The notes below the pieces were generated by a model that made no database searches, had not been told where the DNA came from, and saw nothing but the letters and a program-made list of their open reading frames with translations. From Lophium mytilinum (lineage: Eukaryota > Ascomycota > Dothideomycetes > Mytilinidiales > Mytilinidiaceae), in contig MU004193.1 in assembly GCA_010093605.1 (NCBI GenBank), positions 999,520-1,063,519 of the forward strand: a DNA stretch of 64,000 nucleotides, read 5' to 3'. Made by a program: the position numbers and the translations under genes. The first letter of the stretch is position 1. Each line of letters starts with the position of its first letter. Below are positions 10,974 through 22,812 of the stretch, one piece after another.

Positions 10974-13478
10974 TGCGGGTAGGCGGCTAGGTGGTGTTGA
11001 GCCGTGCGGGCCGAAGGGAGATGGGACGAATGCGATGCAGCTGGAGAGAGAGAAGGCAGCAGGCAGCGGGTAGGTGGCGGGAGACGAGGTTTTGAAGGAC
11101 GGGGGGACTCGTCGGGCCACTGCAGACTTGGGCGGCGGGTGATGAGGCTGGGGCGTTTACATAGTGAGGAGAGCTGGCCTTGGTGCGAGATGCAGCGGGG
11201 CAGGATTGGGCTTGCCAATGACGTCGCGCACACCTTTGGAGAGACTTTTCCTGCCAGTCATCGCCCTCAACAACACCAAATCAATGCATGCTACCGGTCA
11301 GTCCAAAAAGCACCCTGTCGCCCGTTCCCCCTGGAATCTATGGATTTTTATCGAGGGCGTGCAGACAGCCGCAAGCCAGCCTACACCTTCCACTCGGCGG
11401 GGCTTTGCGGAGGGCGAAGCCCAATGAGTGTGCCCTACTCGTGACCGGTCCTCCAAAACACGAATCCTGCATCGTACGGCGCAGAAGGGCACAGTGCGCC
11501 CGATGCACTTCGCCCACTGCGCAGGAGCAGACGTTTGAGGCCTCGAGATCTGTTCAGATGGATCGTCTAGCCTTCCCGCTCGCTCGCAGCGGCAGTGAGC
11601 CTCCTCCCGGGGCCTATCCGTCCTATCCGTCGAGCTATTGGAGCCGATCAGCTGCTGTACCAAGGTGCTTCTTACGCATCGATTACGCCAGTTCGCTGGC
11701 TGTTTTCAGGGTCACAGCATCTTGGAGGTGGTGGTTTAGAACTTGGCCGTTATTCAACCACCCACGCCCACACCCAAATCCCTGCCGAGGATGACGTTGC
11801 CCCGTCTTAATCACAAGCTGACACGCCACTAAATCTGAGATTGAGTGTCCGAGGATTGATGCTGTCTGAAATGCAGCAAACTCGTTACAATTTTCAGGAT
11901 CATTTCGTTTGGAACTTTCAGTGTATTGAAGAACTTTCACGCAACTGCACGCAGAGGTGTTTCGAACTGGTATTGAGATTTGAGCCCTCGAAAGGCAGTC
12001 TCAACGCTTTTCGATGCGCGTGACGTTGACAGTCATGTTGTCAGCATCACCTACTACTCCTCGGCCTATCGCAATATCGTTACAAGATGATAAGTGTGGG
12101 TTGAAATGAGTAGACTATCACGTGAGCAACCAGCAGTCATCTCCCACGAACTTGATAGATACCTAGGCAACGACGTCTGAAGTCTCCCAACGTGTCTAAG
12201 GATTTTTCTCCATCAGCCCAACCGTAAATGGATGGGGCGCGGTTGATGTAGTGGAGACCTGAGCGGCAAGGTAGAATCAAGACCGGCATACAAGCGCGAA
12301 AGGTATCGTACATTCTAACGCGAGGTATGAAAGTCTTTCTGTTTCTTAGAAAGGCTCTTGTCACGACATTCCACTCTATTCGAACACGCTCCTTGTGAGA
12401 AGAAAGCTAAGCTTACGTTCCCAAGTCCACCAGAGACATATGGATCACGGGACCGTTGAAGCTTAACCAAAACCCATGCCCGGATATTCCCTATTCGCTC
12501 ACACTTCCCTTCAACTGTTAGTTTCATAGGCAAATATGCGTTGAGCTTACGAGCAGCAATGATGCAAGCGGCCATATCTGCAGCACAGCCTCTGTATGCC
12601 CAGCTTGCCCTTGTCACGTCGGCGCATGTAAAACGCCTACGCGGGTTTTGCAAGGCGCTTCGATGAAACCTGAAGTGCTTGACCATCAATATCATGGCAC
12701 AGGGGCTGTATTCATGACATGAATGCAGGCGGAGGCATTATAGGAACGGATGAAGGGTGTGTGGGGAGAGAACGGAGATGATAAAGAAGGCGGGAAGGTC
12801 GTACGCGTAGATCTAAGTGCATTCGACTGCAATATTACGGAAGGCCTCAATATGCAACGCGCAGAGGGGATACATACCTTGCAATACAAAGGTAGACTTA
12901 CAATGGTAACAAAAATGGGGGCGGCTATTAAGTAAAGCTAAACCAGATTAAGACTGGCACGCAGAACGGGCCTTTTCGTTCCGAGTCTTGCGTCAGTATA
13001 AACTCAATCCCTCCTATCTATGACAGCAAATCATCGCACATGTGGAAAACTATGGCACGAATCAATCGTCGTCCTACTCATCGTTATCGGATGCACTTAC
13101 TTGATCCCTCAATCCAAGATAAGCTGCTGTTTCACAATCCACGGATCCCCGCAATGTCAAAACCACTCCCCAGCATCTCTCGTATACATAGCGTGACCAA
13201 TCGCTTGTACATAAACCACGATAAGCTTCACCTGCGAGCGGCAGGTCTCAGCACCGTATCTCCTCCCACTCTGCGATTGCTATCTACCAACCGCCCGGAG
13301 ACGACGAACCATCATGGTAAGACGTCCGGACATGGCAATCGCTGGATGGCTGGAGTGAGGTGATCGACACGACGCAGTGTTCTGATTTTCCAATACATAT
13401 AATCGTCTGCGTCATACTTCGAAACTCTTCTCTGCCGCTTTTGTTCCTTTTACATCGTCGCGAGAATTGCCATTCAAT
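10974..13478. other. Long intergenic stretch between divergent genes
   Basis: About 2.5 kb between the DUF8035-like gene (-) and the permease (+). One minus-strand open frame (12315-12695) is discussed separately. A palindrome TCACGTGA sits at 12118-12125. Otherwise nothing recognised. Confidence 0.45.
12315..12695 (-). CDS. Uncertain small ORF, no family recognised
   Basis: An ATG-led frame of 126 codons with mixed, non-repetitive composition, four cysteines in the first half, and a segment reading WAYRGCAADMAACIIAARKL. A possible donor GTAAGC lies inside it near 12415, so it could be an exon of a larger gene, but I found no second exon that continues sensibly. It has no known motif, signal peptide or membrane segment. 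It may be chance or a relic; I list it only because nothing else explains this stretch. Confidence 0.15.
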   Translation of the reverse strand: MILMVKHFRFHRSALQNPRRRFTCADVTRASWAYRGCAADMAACIIAARKLNAYLPMKLTVEGKCERIGNIRAWVLVKLQRSRDPYVSGGLGNVSLAFFSQGACSNRVECRDKSLSKKQKDFHTSR

Positions 13479-15273
13479 ATGGCTGCCTTTGAAGAGAAGC
13501 CGAAGGTCTTCGATGAGACGCTCAGCGAGGATGCTGCTCTTGAGCAGCTGGGATACCAGCAAGGTACGTCCCGAGTTACCCTCGCCCAACGAATGGTAAG
13601 ACTGATGAGAATCAGAACTCAAGCGAAGCTTCGGTTTGCTTGGCATGATAGGTTTCTCCTTCAGCATCGTTACCTCATGGACTGCGCTCTCAGGAGTTCT
13701 TATCATTGGCGTGGAATCTGGCGGCCCACCGATCATGGTCTGGGGCTGGCTGGCTGTATGCATAGTCACGCTCGCGGTTGCGTACTCAATGGCAGAGATG
13801 TGCAGTGCCTACCCAGTCGCCGGTGGACAGGTGTGTTTGCAAATGCACTGAGGGTTTTGGAAACTAATATGTCCAGTACTCGTGGGTAGCTATCTTGGCT
13901 CCGCAGAGATGGGCGAGAGGGTTCTCGTATGTTTGCGGCTGGTTTATGTTGATCGGTGAGTTACTTTGACGCAAACCCATGCAAAAGAGTCTATCTGTGT
14001 TCAGTCAGAGTGAACATGGATACTTATTCTATCCAGGTATCCTAGCCATGGGCGCCGTCAACAACTTCATCGGCGCAAACTTCGTCCTCGGAATGGCCAA
14101 CCTCAGCAATCCGAGCTACACCATCGAGCGTTGGCACACCGTCCTTGTCGCCTACCTCATCGCCGTATGCGCCGCGGTCTCCAACATCTTTCTCCCGCGA
14201 TTTCTGGATAAGATCTCCACTGGCATCCTCATCTGGAACATCGTTTCCTTCTTCGTCGTGTTCATCACTATCCTTGCCTGCAACGACCACAAGCAGCCCG
14301 CCAGCTTCGTCTTCGGCACTTTCCAGAACGAGACGGGCTTCAGTGGATCGTACTGCGCTATCCTAGGGATTCTCCAAAGCGCCTTCGGCATGTGCTGCTA
14401 CGACGCGCCGTCCCACATGACAGAAGAGATGCGAGATGCTCGTAAACAAGCTCCTCGCGCTATTGTCATGTCCGTTTACATGGGCGCAGTCACTGGTTTC
14501 ATCTTCCTCATCAGTCTGTCTTTCTGCATGGGCGATATCGAGTCCACGGCGGGAACCACCACGGGCGTCCCCGTAATCGCCATCTTTTTCAACAGCACCG
14601 GCAGCATTGGCGGTTCGTGCGCGTTAGCTTCCTTGATCGCAGTCATCGTACTCTTCTGTGCCAACTCGCTCATGGCGGAGGGCTCACGAGCTGTGTATGC
14701 ATTCGCACGCGATCGCGGTCTACCATTCAGCAGCATCCTCAGCAAAGTCGAGAAGAAACGCCAAGTCCCGGTCTTTGCTATTCTGTTCACCTGTTTGGTG
14801 CAGATCGCCTTCAATTCGATCTACTTTGGGACGATCACGGGGTTCAACACCGTGATTTCGATTGCTACGATGGGTTTTTGTAAGTTCCGGCCTTTTTCGC
14901 GTGAGCTGTACGAGCTGACTCGATATTTCTAGATCTTTCGTACGCCATGCCACTCCTCGCGCGCATCTTATCGTACTTCAACAAGTCGCATACGACTCTG
15001 GAAGGCCCATACTCGCTCGGCCGTCTTAGCTTTCCGCTCAACATTGTTGGGTTCCTTTTCCTCATGTTTTGCGTTATTACGTTCAATTTCCCGAGCGTGA
15101 AGCCGGTGAACGAGGAGAACATGAACTACACGAGCGCTGCAGTGGGTGTGGTAATGTTGATCGCCGCGGTCACATGGTTGTTTGATGGTAGGAAGAACTT
15201 TACGGGGCCAGAGATGGGATCAGCAGTAGTCCGACGGGAGTCGGAGGTGGAATCGGAGCCAACAGTCGAGTAA
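13479..15273 (+). CDS. APC-family amino acid/choline-type permease
   Basis: Five exons (13479-13563, 13616-13830, 13877-13955, 14037-14879, 14933-15273) give 520 residues; all junctions are GT-AG and in frame. A membrane carrier of the amino acid-polyamine-organocation superfamily with about 12 hydrophobic segments. The first helix region (ELKRSFGLLGMIGFSFSIV) with TSWTALSGVL and the SAYPVAGGQYSWVA loop are typical of the fungal choline/GABA/amino-acid permease branch (Hnm1/Uga4 relatives). The loop EGSRAVYAFARDRGLPFS is also characteristic. Substrate cannot be decided from sequence: choline, GABA or another amino acid are all possible. The N-terminus (MAAFEEKPKVFDE) and the C-terminus are hydrophilic and probably cytosolic. 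The leader is preceded by ordinary promoter sequence; no regulatory site is clear. Confidence 0.9.
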
Positions 15274-17601
15274 ACGTAAGATTAGTGGTGGGTAGAGAAT
15301 CGGCTGTCGGAGGTATCTATGTTCGGATTAAAGCCTAGTAGACTAAGTCTGGATAGCTGCAGGTTTCTAGAGCTATCTAGATCCAGTCATCGTTATGCAC
15401 TCGTCACTCCCGTCTATCTACTCCTTGCCCCGGCGTTTCGAACCAGAGAGATTGATGGATCCAATGCTGCTGGTCCCGATGAGCCTTTTCCCCTCATTCT
15501 GATCGCATAAACCCTCGCTCAGTCATCTTTCACGTTAATATCGAGATACCGGTTCAAGATATAGGAGCTTTTCAATTTCACTCAAACCTCACCTTATTTC
15601 CATCGCCTTCCTGATATCCCACCCGGATAGTATCAAACCCGCCCAGATCGTCAGCTACGCGACCCAAAACAACCTACATCCGAGCAATACGCACATAGCA
15701 TATCAACCTCCATACAAAACCGCTTACATAACCAATCCCCTCTCCCCGACTATAGTGAATGCCCCCCCTTCTCCACCTACTACAAATACCCTTTATTTCC
15801 GCCCCCAACCAATCACACACGCTTAGAGGCACTCCCACTCCTTACTCTCCCAGCCGAGCAGAATCAGTCACAGCTCTACACTTGCACCGGGCCTCATTCT
15901 ACCTTTACAGAGATATCGCGCGCGATGCGCGGGAGGCAACTCCAGATGCACTTTTATACTCGGTCTCACCTCCCTATACGCTCGTAGTGCTGCTGGGGGG
16001 ACGGGGTGGGGATGTCTCGAAGTGTGTGTCCCGATGGGGTGGCTGGGCGAAGCCTGGGTTCGAATCACGCCCGGGATGTTTTCCTTTTGATCAATTTTTC
16101 CGCTGGGGGGCCTTGCTGGCAGGGGGGACGGTCGCTATGAAGTCAAGGGCGGTAGGCTGGACTGACTGACATCGCCTCCCTCTCGTTATGTGCAGAGGAG
16201 TATATAAAGCTTGATTGAGCGTCCTTGTCTCGGGATTGAAAGGGGATCTCCAAGATTTGGCTGGCAAATGAAGAAGAAGCTGTCGTATATTGGAATTGAA
16301 GTTTTGAAATCGCAGAACGGCAAGACTCATGGCCGTGGGTTTGGGGTAGGGGAGCAGACGTCGAAATTCAAAATAGTCAACTTCGCCCTATGAGAGTCTG
16401 ACTGAAGCATAGGGCATACTATCAATAATGATTCGTACTGTCAACTCTTCAAGACATCAACGGCCAGTAGCACTTTTCAACGACTCACGAGCATCACCAC
16501 CCCTCCGACGTGTTCAGCATCAGCATCTTGGAAGCTTGGTCGTCAGCACCACCATCCCGACATCTCCACTCCCACTCCCACTCCATGAACATCCTGCTTG
16601 ATATGTGTCCAATCTCCGCTTCATGGAAGTGGAAGACATTCCAAATTCAATACACACTCCATATAGGTCGTCGTCGTTGGATTTTCCCCAGATCCCGCGT
16701 CCAACAGTCTCCCTCCATCGTGCTTCATCTTCACGATTTTGATCCACAGAGCCGCACTCCATTGATGGGTGCGCCGTATCACTTTTGCAACACACTTCCT
16801 CAAGCAACTCTAACCCCTTCTATGTCTAAATCCCCAGAACCGCGTCGCGGAGACGTTTATATACCTGCAGCCCTTGGACAATACGCCGCTAGCACGGGAG
16901 TAGCACGTGAGATGACCACTTCACGTGTCCGGGCCCACCACTCAGTACGATAGGGCGGTGTCTTGAACCTTCCGTCGTACGCTGCGGAGGAACATGACAT
17001 CCACGTGAAAGCTGACAAAGCGGGATTTCTATCGCGTATATCAGCTCGTCGTCCGCGAGCTCTGTCTTGGAGGGTATAGAGATTGGGTGGTTTGAGTCTA
17101 GCGAAAAAGGCACTTTCCAAAGTCCCATGGTGTGCTGGGCTCGAGCTTTGGATTGAGCACGTATCAGACAGATCTCTTCATGGTGGGGAGAAAGGTGGTG
17201 GGTCAACAATGCATTTCTGGCGGTATAATGTGTTGGTGGGAGTCTTGGGCAGGGAACTCTTCAAATTCGTGAAGGGGGTTTTTTGATGTATTGGTGTGAG
17301 TGGGTGGAAATAGGCCAGGGAGACGATGAATGTGGAAAGCGATTGGGGGGGTTGGAGACTTGTCTTTTGGTGGTGATGATGTGCATCAATCTCTTAGGTA
17401 TGAAACCAATATCGTTGAAAATGGATGATGCGAGTCGTCTTTATGCACTGATTATGCTCTAATGCCGTCCGGATTCACAAAGTGCTGTCGTTAATCTCGC
17501 GCAGAGATCATATTCACCGTCAGTTCATAAGAGTCTCTTAGGCGAATGCATGACATTAGATAGAAACTCCCCATACTAGATACTAGCTAAGAAACCAATT
17601 A
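15274..17601. other. Intergenic stretch with a dispersed repeat copy
   Basis: About 2.3 kb with no supported gene. It contains a repeat copy (listed separately), a tRNA-like T-loop (rejected), and E-box-like sites GCACGTGA (16903-16910) and TCACGTGT (16921-16928). Confidence 0.45.
16500..16810. repeat. Dispersed copy of the CCAT/TTTTGATCC repeat
   Basis: The same short anchors as the array at 4561-5560 recur here: several CACTCCAT or CTCCATNNA words, GATTTTGATCCACAG near 16736, and CTTTTGCAAC near 16781, in the same order and the same pyrimidine-rich strand. Similarity was judged by eye and is limited to the anchors. Confidence 0.4.
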
Positions 17602-18480
17602 TCACAACACATCAAACTGCGTCCAATGATCCTTTCCACCCATGAACTCACCCTCAGTATACGGATCCATCATAACACCCTCATTCCAGGAATCAGACCG
17701 CTCCTGAATGCTCTCCTCCCACCACCCACTCCTTGCCCCATCAGCATCATACCCTCTATGCTTCTCACTACGCGCTACCTCCAATCGCTCCTTCGTTGCC
17801 TCGCGGATCATCATGATCCAGAACGGCCCCCCAACATCAAACCCACCTCTAGTCAACTGCCCATGATACTTCTGCCACAAAATCGGCAGATGCAAGATCC
17901 TCCTATCGAACACAACTCCTACGCCCATGCCCCCAGCAAGGTCTGAGTCTTGCGCAATACATCTGTCGAGCCCGGCGAGCCATTCGCGGTCGCGGTCGCT
18001 CCTGCGCAGTGCTACCTCCATCATCTGCAATTCGTGGATATAAGCGCGCTTTATAGAACCCTGCGAACCCACAGTCAGCATTCATTCTCATACGCGATCG
18101 AGTATATCAGATCGCACCTCAACTGCTAGTTTGATCTCGCAGCGTTCAAAGAGGATCTGCGCCGCTACACGAGCGTCGAAGAAGACCTTGATGATGGGGC
18201 TAGCCTCTAGAAGCCATTTCAGGGCGAGTGCGTTTTTGTCGTTCCGGCGGAGGGCGGCGTTGAGATCTGAGAGGTCGAGGATGTTGACTGTGGAGGCGGG
18301 AGCGACGTAGATGGTTAGGCTGTGGGAGTTGGCGAGGAGGTAGAGGATGCGGGGTTGTTTGGGAGGCGGTTTAGGGTTTGTACGAAGGCTGGAAGGGCCC
18401 TGGGGATGGGGATGTGCCTTGCTGGGATAGGTTTGGGAGTGGAGAGAGACATTGCGGGTAATACCTGGGTTTGGGGGCAT
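17602..18480 (-). CDS. 3'-5' exonuclease-fold protein, diverged or decaying
   Basis: Two exons (18118-18480, 17602-18060) joined across a 57-nt intron (GTGCGA...TGCTGAC...CGCAG) give 273 residues. The centre reads LTIYVAPASTVNILDLSDL, then IKVFFDARVAAQILF, then YIHELQMMEVALRR and WLAGLDRCI, the order seen in fungal RNase D/egalitarian-like 3'-5' exonuclease-domain proteins. The first catalytic motif (a D-x-E just after the first strand, usually LYLDLEG-like) is absent: the sequence jumps from ILYLL directly to ANSHSLTIYV. The family-like N-terminus MSLSTPKPIPARHIP (ATG at 18452) lies in another frame, so a small deletion with a frameshift is likely. The product is probably inactive, or the gene is decaying. 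The fold assignment is from remembered family patterns. Confidence 0.55.
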
Positions 18481-18742
18481 GGAGAAGTGCGGTGTGGTAT
18501 CGAGGGAAGCCGTAGCAAGCTATTGGTCTTTGTGCGTGTTACGTTACACCGCAGAACTTCGTCAAACAATCGATTATTCGTCTTCCACAGCAAGTATTCT
18601 GGCGTTAAGCATTTTTCCTCTTCTGCAGTCAACACCACCCTCAGACGCTGCAACGGAAAAAGCATAAGGAACATGTGAAGAAATACGGACACCACGAACT
18701 CTTTCCCCCATCACTAGTTTCCACCTCTTTCCTCCTCGTGGC

Positions 18743-20982
18743 TCATAGAGTAAGTGTTGACACCGCATGCGTGTCTAGCTCGGATGACCGACTTTCTGTC
18801 AACTCCAAATCCTGCGACGGACTCGCGATAGCAAACAGCCCTAGATCAGCTTCCGTATCCTGCCTTTCTACCGTGCTCGACCGACTAGGACTTTCTCCTC
18901 TCGTAGCCGCTCCAGAATTCTCATCCGTGGATGAAGCCGGTTCCATTCTTTCGGGGGATGCGGTGCGTCTAGGTTTGATATCAAGCTCTTCCTTGATTCG
19001 AACTTCAAAGTAATCCACTTCCCACATGATGGTTGGTAAGTATGAATTGAAAAGCCCAGCAAGATAGACATTAAGAGAGATTGCTGAAAGCGCATTCACT
19101 ATGGTCGAAGCAAAGTTTCCTACTGGGAAGTTCAGGCCGATTCCTACAAGCAGCGAGAAAATCGCAAGGATGAAGAAGCGTATGATCCCGGCAGCGAAAG
19201 ATCGGTGGTCTATGGCCTTCAATTCAATTAAAACCTCGGATTCTAATTTTTTCAGAGTGCCGAGATCGTGCAATATATTCAGCTCACTTGCTGACCTGGA
19301 CGGTGGAGCAATGATATCATTCGGAGGGGCAATCGAACTTGGGCTTAGCCTGCTCCCAGTTGTCGGCGACAGATCATGAGATGGTCCCTGAGTTTGGAGA
19401 TCGGTTTGTGGTACCTCTGTCGAAGATGGTACAGCTACTGTGGGGATCATGACGTCGGCATCGTCGCTAGGCTCATGTGATTGCTGATTCTTCCGTGTCT
19501 CTGCGCTCACGTTAGATTTCTTATTAAATCCAGCTCGTCCGTCGCGTACCGTTATAGATTTCTTCAGCAGCTAACATGGGGAGCGCAAGTAACGCAAGTG
19601 AGACAACCTATCCGAAGTCCATCCTAGAAGCGGTTTCTCCCATTCTAGGCGCATACAACCACCGCACGCTGATCGTTTGCGCCGACCCGTAAGCAAAGAA
19701 GAACAACAGGGGGGGAACGTTGGAAAGGTAGGACTGCTGGTATTCTCGCATAAAGAATTGGCGTGTGTGTGACTGTCCACGCTCCCACTCCCATTCCCAT
19801 CGTTTGACTCGCTCCGCAGGCGAGTTTTCTACTGCTTTGACTCTGAAATAGATATCGTGTACGACGTCTGTGTCGATGATCTTATGTTTAAAGCGTCGGC
19901 GTAATTCCCGTAAAATTTTCCTATCTCGCCATCGGCTGGCCGAGGGTGTTTGGGTTCTCTCGTGCCTCTGTCTAGAAGTCTGAACGCTCCCTGCATGGGT
20001 TTTATGAGTCTTTGGGCCCTCGGGCGACTTCGAAGGTTGCTGCACTTGAGCTTCGAATACTTGGTCATCTGTTTGAGAAGTGAAGAGAACGGAGATGCGG
20101 GAAATATAGGGAATTGAGATCATTGCGAGCGTAGGAAGGAGCAAGGAAATAGCTCTCTCGTTGATTGTGATTGAGATGAGAGCACATTCTGCAGTGTTGA
20201 CCAGGAGATCCGGCCGCCCGAAAACAGTAGTATCGCTCCCTTCATTCACAACGATGGCGAATATTAGCAAGACCATGGTTACGACTATACCAAGAACCCT
20301 CCAATTTCGGACTGTGGGGTGTTCAATGAGATAGTCTTTCAGAACGTACAGTGTCCCAAGATGGGTCGTTGCGGAGAACCAAGCTAGACCAATCACTACT
20401 CTGAACTCGTAGAACGTGATTTCGCACCGGTTAGACACCACGGCAACGACAAGCGCGAGCCCGGTGACCAGTTGCTGATCACTCAGCGCTAGAACAAATC
20501 TTTTAAGAGCCTCGGAGCGTTCTTCTTTCTGGAGAGCAGGCGGATATGCATACTTTTTCTTCCCAAAAGTCACAACTGCCAGTAGAACGGACTTGATAAA
20601 TCTCCAAAATCGTACGAAATCAAGGTATGGTAAGATTTTCTTGTAAACGAATGAACCTCTGAAGAACTTGATGAATTCTCGATCCACTGAATTCAAATCC
20701 GAGTCGGGTAATGAGTCGGAGAAGTGCCCATAAAGGATGGCACCGCAAGTCAATCCAGCTGAGATGAGAAATGACGCCAAGACCTGCAATCCTTTAGATC
20801 ATGGTATGGTAGTTGAAGAGTGGAGTACTTACGCCTTTACCGACAATGTCCCCGTCTGTTTCAAGGACAGTTTTCTTGGTACAGCCAGGCTTTGTCGTGT
20901 TGTAGTAGCAAGTGTCACATTTTAGAGCACTTCCGCAAGTACCCATTGTCGAGGGGTCTGGTATGTTCGGCTTTACGTCCAC
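18743..20982 (-). pseudogene. Multi-pass fungal membrane protein, one in-frame TAG
   Basis: Exons 20833-20982, 19550-20783 and 18743-19500 are joined by two 49-nt introns and would give about 713 residues. The N-terminus is cysteine-rich (CGSALKCDTCYYN), followed by several hydrophobic helices (FLISAGLTCGAILYG, LVTGLALVVAVVSN, VLGIVVTMVLLIFAIVV) and a C-terminal pair (FFILAIFSLLVGIGL, LSAISLNVYLAGLF). The DQQLVTGLALVVA block with AWFSATTHLGTL recurs in a large fungal family of unknown function that I associate with HET-rich regions. A TAG at 19608-19610 interrupts the frame after RMDFG; the same frame continues with VVSLALLALPMLAAEEIYN into the next splice donor. Relatives as I remember them have Gln here, so CAG to TAG is the simple explanation. 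The alternative start is Met at 20946. Recent nonsense allele or assembly error; otherwise intact. Confidence 0.7.
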
Positions 20983-21774
20983 GGAATCCAGCTAAAGGGC
21001 GAAAGGGGCCGTGGCAGTTCGTCTAGACGCAGACAATATCCGTTTACAACACAAGTAAGGCCAACAGTGCGTTGAAAGACCTAATGTGGAGCCACTGTGG
21101 ATGTATTGAAAGACGGGGGAGGCCTTCTTGTAGACGACAGTAGGAGAAGCAGAGATACAAATTTCAAATCAGGCTGGGCAGGCTAGATCTTTATGTACGC
21201 GCCGGCAGCCTACGCGCGTCCGCTGGCATCTCAGCCTTGTGTAACCGTGCGAATGTAGCAGAAACAGACGAGGCCACAGCCAATCGAAGACCATGTCTCT
21301 ATCGGCACCAAGGAAGTCGAGGATCGGCGTTTACTCAGACAAAAGAAATTATAGGTGTGAGCACCTCACACTGGAGAAGCTTTCACTGCATTTGTGGATT
21401 CAAAACTTCAAGTACAGCGTGCAAACGCCACAGGCGTGCGCCACCATGGTTTTAAGCTGGTGCTAAGAGATGCGCAGCGCAAGCGACGAGTTGACAGCGG
21501 TATTCAATATACGTGTCTAGTGCCTTTACTATGTCGGGCCTGTAGTTGGTAACTACTGAGGGATGATGGAGTTCAAAGGGTAAGACGTTTGTGAAATGGA
21601 AGAAAAAGGGTAGCAAAGATTCATCTACGATTCATCTACATAACCAGCAACATTCAAGAAACTCTGATCCAGGTACCTTTCCATACAAGTTGAGCTGCTC
21701 CTCTATATTGAGCATCATTTTCGTCAATATCATAGGCGTCGCGATGAGTTGAATTGAACGCACTAATACTTCTT
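20983..21774. other. Intergenic, nothing recognised
   Basis: About 0.8 kb between two minus-strand genes. It should hold the membrane protein's promoter (right of 20983) and the MDR gene's 3' end (left of 21775). No gene or repeat seen. Confidence 0.5.
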
Positions 21775-22812
21775 TTATGCCGCATACTCTCCCTCTGGTG
21801 CAACCTCGAGAATTAGCTTGCCCCTGGCTCTGCCCGTCCTCAATCTTTGGTATGCTTCCCTCAAATCTTCAAACTTGTACTTCGAATCAATAACAGGCTT
21901 GACCTTGCCCTCAACCATCCACTCGGCAATCTGCGAGAGGTCTTCCCGATCAGGTTTGGCGAAGACAGTCAGATGCTGTCTTTTTGCACCACTCAAGAAT
22001 CTTGGCATGTATTCCGCCGCCACGATAAATCGTACAAAGCTCAGGTGGTGACTCGCTGCCACTGTGACGAATTTCGCATCAGGACTCGTGTATACGTCTG
22101 CTTCCCAGAATAGATTGTGATCGTTGCCAACGTAGTCTACAACAAGGTCGTACTTATACGGCGAGTCTTTGAGAGCCTGTATCACGTTCTGTGTCTTGTA
22201 GTCGATGACTTCGTCGGCACCTAGAGATTTGCAATGCGTGACATTGGCAGTAGAGCAGGTCACAGTCACATGGCGTCCTTCCGCTTTGGCAATTTGGATA
22301 CCGAAACTTCCCACCCCTCCAGATCCGCCATTCAAGAGGACTCGCGAGCCCGGCTTGGAGTAAGGTAAGATGGATTGATAAGCAGCAAGCCCAGCTATAG
22401 TGATGCCGGCGGCATCAATGATGGACAATCCTGTCGGTATAGGCACTGTATTGCTGACAAGCGCAATCCCATACTCTGACATGGCCCCTCCGTACATAAA
22501 GCTTGTCCCGGCGCCTCCAAACACGAGTTGTCCTGGCTTGAGCGTTGAACCTGGCGCTGGCTTGACAATATAGCCAGCAAAGTCATTTCCAGGAGAGGCA
22601 GGTTTGGGAAAGGCCACCTTATGGAGGAATTGGAATTCGGAAAGTCTGTAGTCAGCTGGATTAAGACCAGCAGCAAGAATTCGAACCAGGTGCTGGTTAG
22701 CCTGGGGCTCGAGCATGGGAACATTGTTCAGTGTCAGGTTGTTCTCGAGGCCACCTGCTGTGGATCTGTATTGCCAGCTGCGAAACGAGGATGGAATACC
22801 CTTGGTAGCCAT
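21775..22812 (-). CDS. MDR-type zinc-less alcohol dehydrogenase / quinone oxidoreductase
   Basis: Single exon of 345 residues starting MATKGIPSSFRSWQYR; the frame runs further upstream but the start at 22812 gives the usual family length. It reduces a carbonyl or enone using NAD(P)H. The GroES-like half carries AAGLNPADYRLSEF and PGNDFAGYIVKPAPG; the Rossmann half has GGSGGVGSFGIQIAK (162-176, nucleotide-binding GxxGxxG) and SLGADEVIDYKT, typical of the quinone-oxidoreductase/enoyl-reductase branch. The structural-zinc cysteines are absent. It lies on the same strand as, and downstream of, a Zn2Cys6 regulator with about 0.6 kb between them, so it is a plausible target. The substrate is unknown. 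Confidence 0.88.
   Translation of the reverse strand: MATKGIPSSFRSWQYRSTAGGLENNLTLNNVPMLEPQANQHLVRILAAGLNPADYRLSEFQFLHKVAFPKPASPGNDFAGYIVKPAPGSTLKPGQLVFGGAGTSFMYGGAMSEYGIALVSNTVPIPTGLSIIDAAGITIAGLAAYQSILPYSKPGSRVLLNGGSGGVGSFGIQIAKAEGRHVTVTCSTANVTHCKSLGADEVIDYKTQNVIQALKDSPYKYDLVVDYVGNDHNLFWEADVYTSPDAKFVTVAASHHLSFVRFIVAAEYMPRFLSGAKRQHLTVFAKPDREDLSQIAEWMVEGKVKPVIDSKYKFEDLREAYQRLRTGRARGKLILEVAPEGEYAA

Noticed and set aside
10093-10990. Plus-strand frames of 97-175 codons opposite the DUF8035-like gene
   Set aside because: They arise from the repetitive Arg/Glu codons on the other strand; no family pattern.
16027-16077. tRNA-like T-loop (GGTTCGAATC) with flanking TCCCG/CGGGA
   Set aside because: The T-stem does not pair, no anticodon arm fits and the total length is too short; at most a tRNA relic.
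19608-19660. A hidden intron that would remove the TAG
   Set aside because: Candidate donors (GTATGC near 19660, GTGCGG further up) either break the frame or delete the conserved-looking RMDFG segment.
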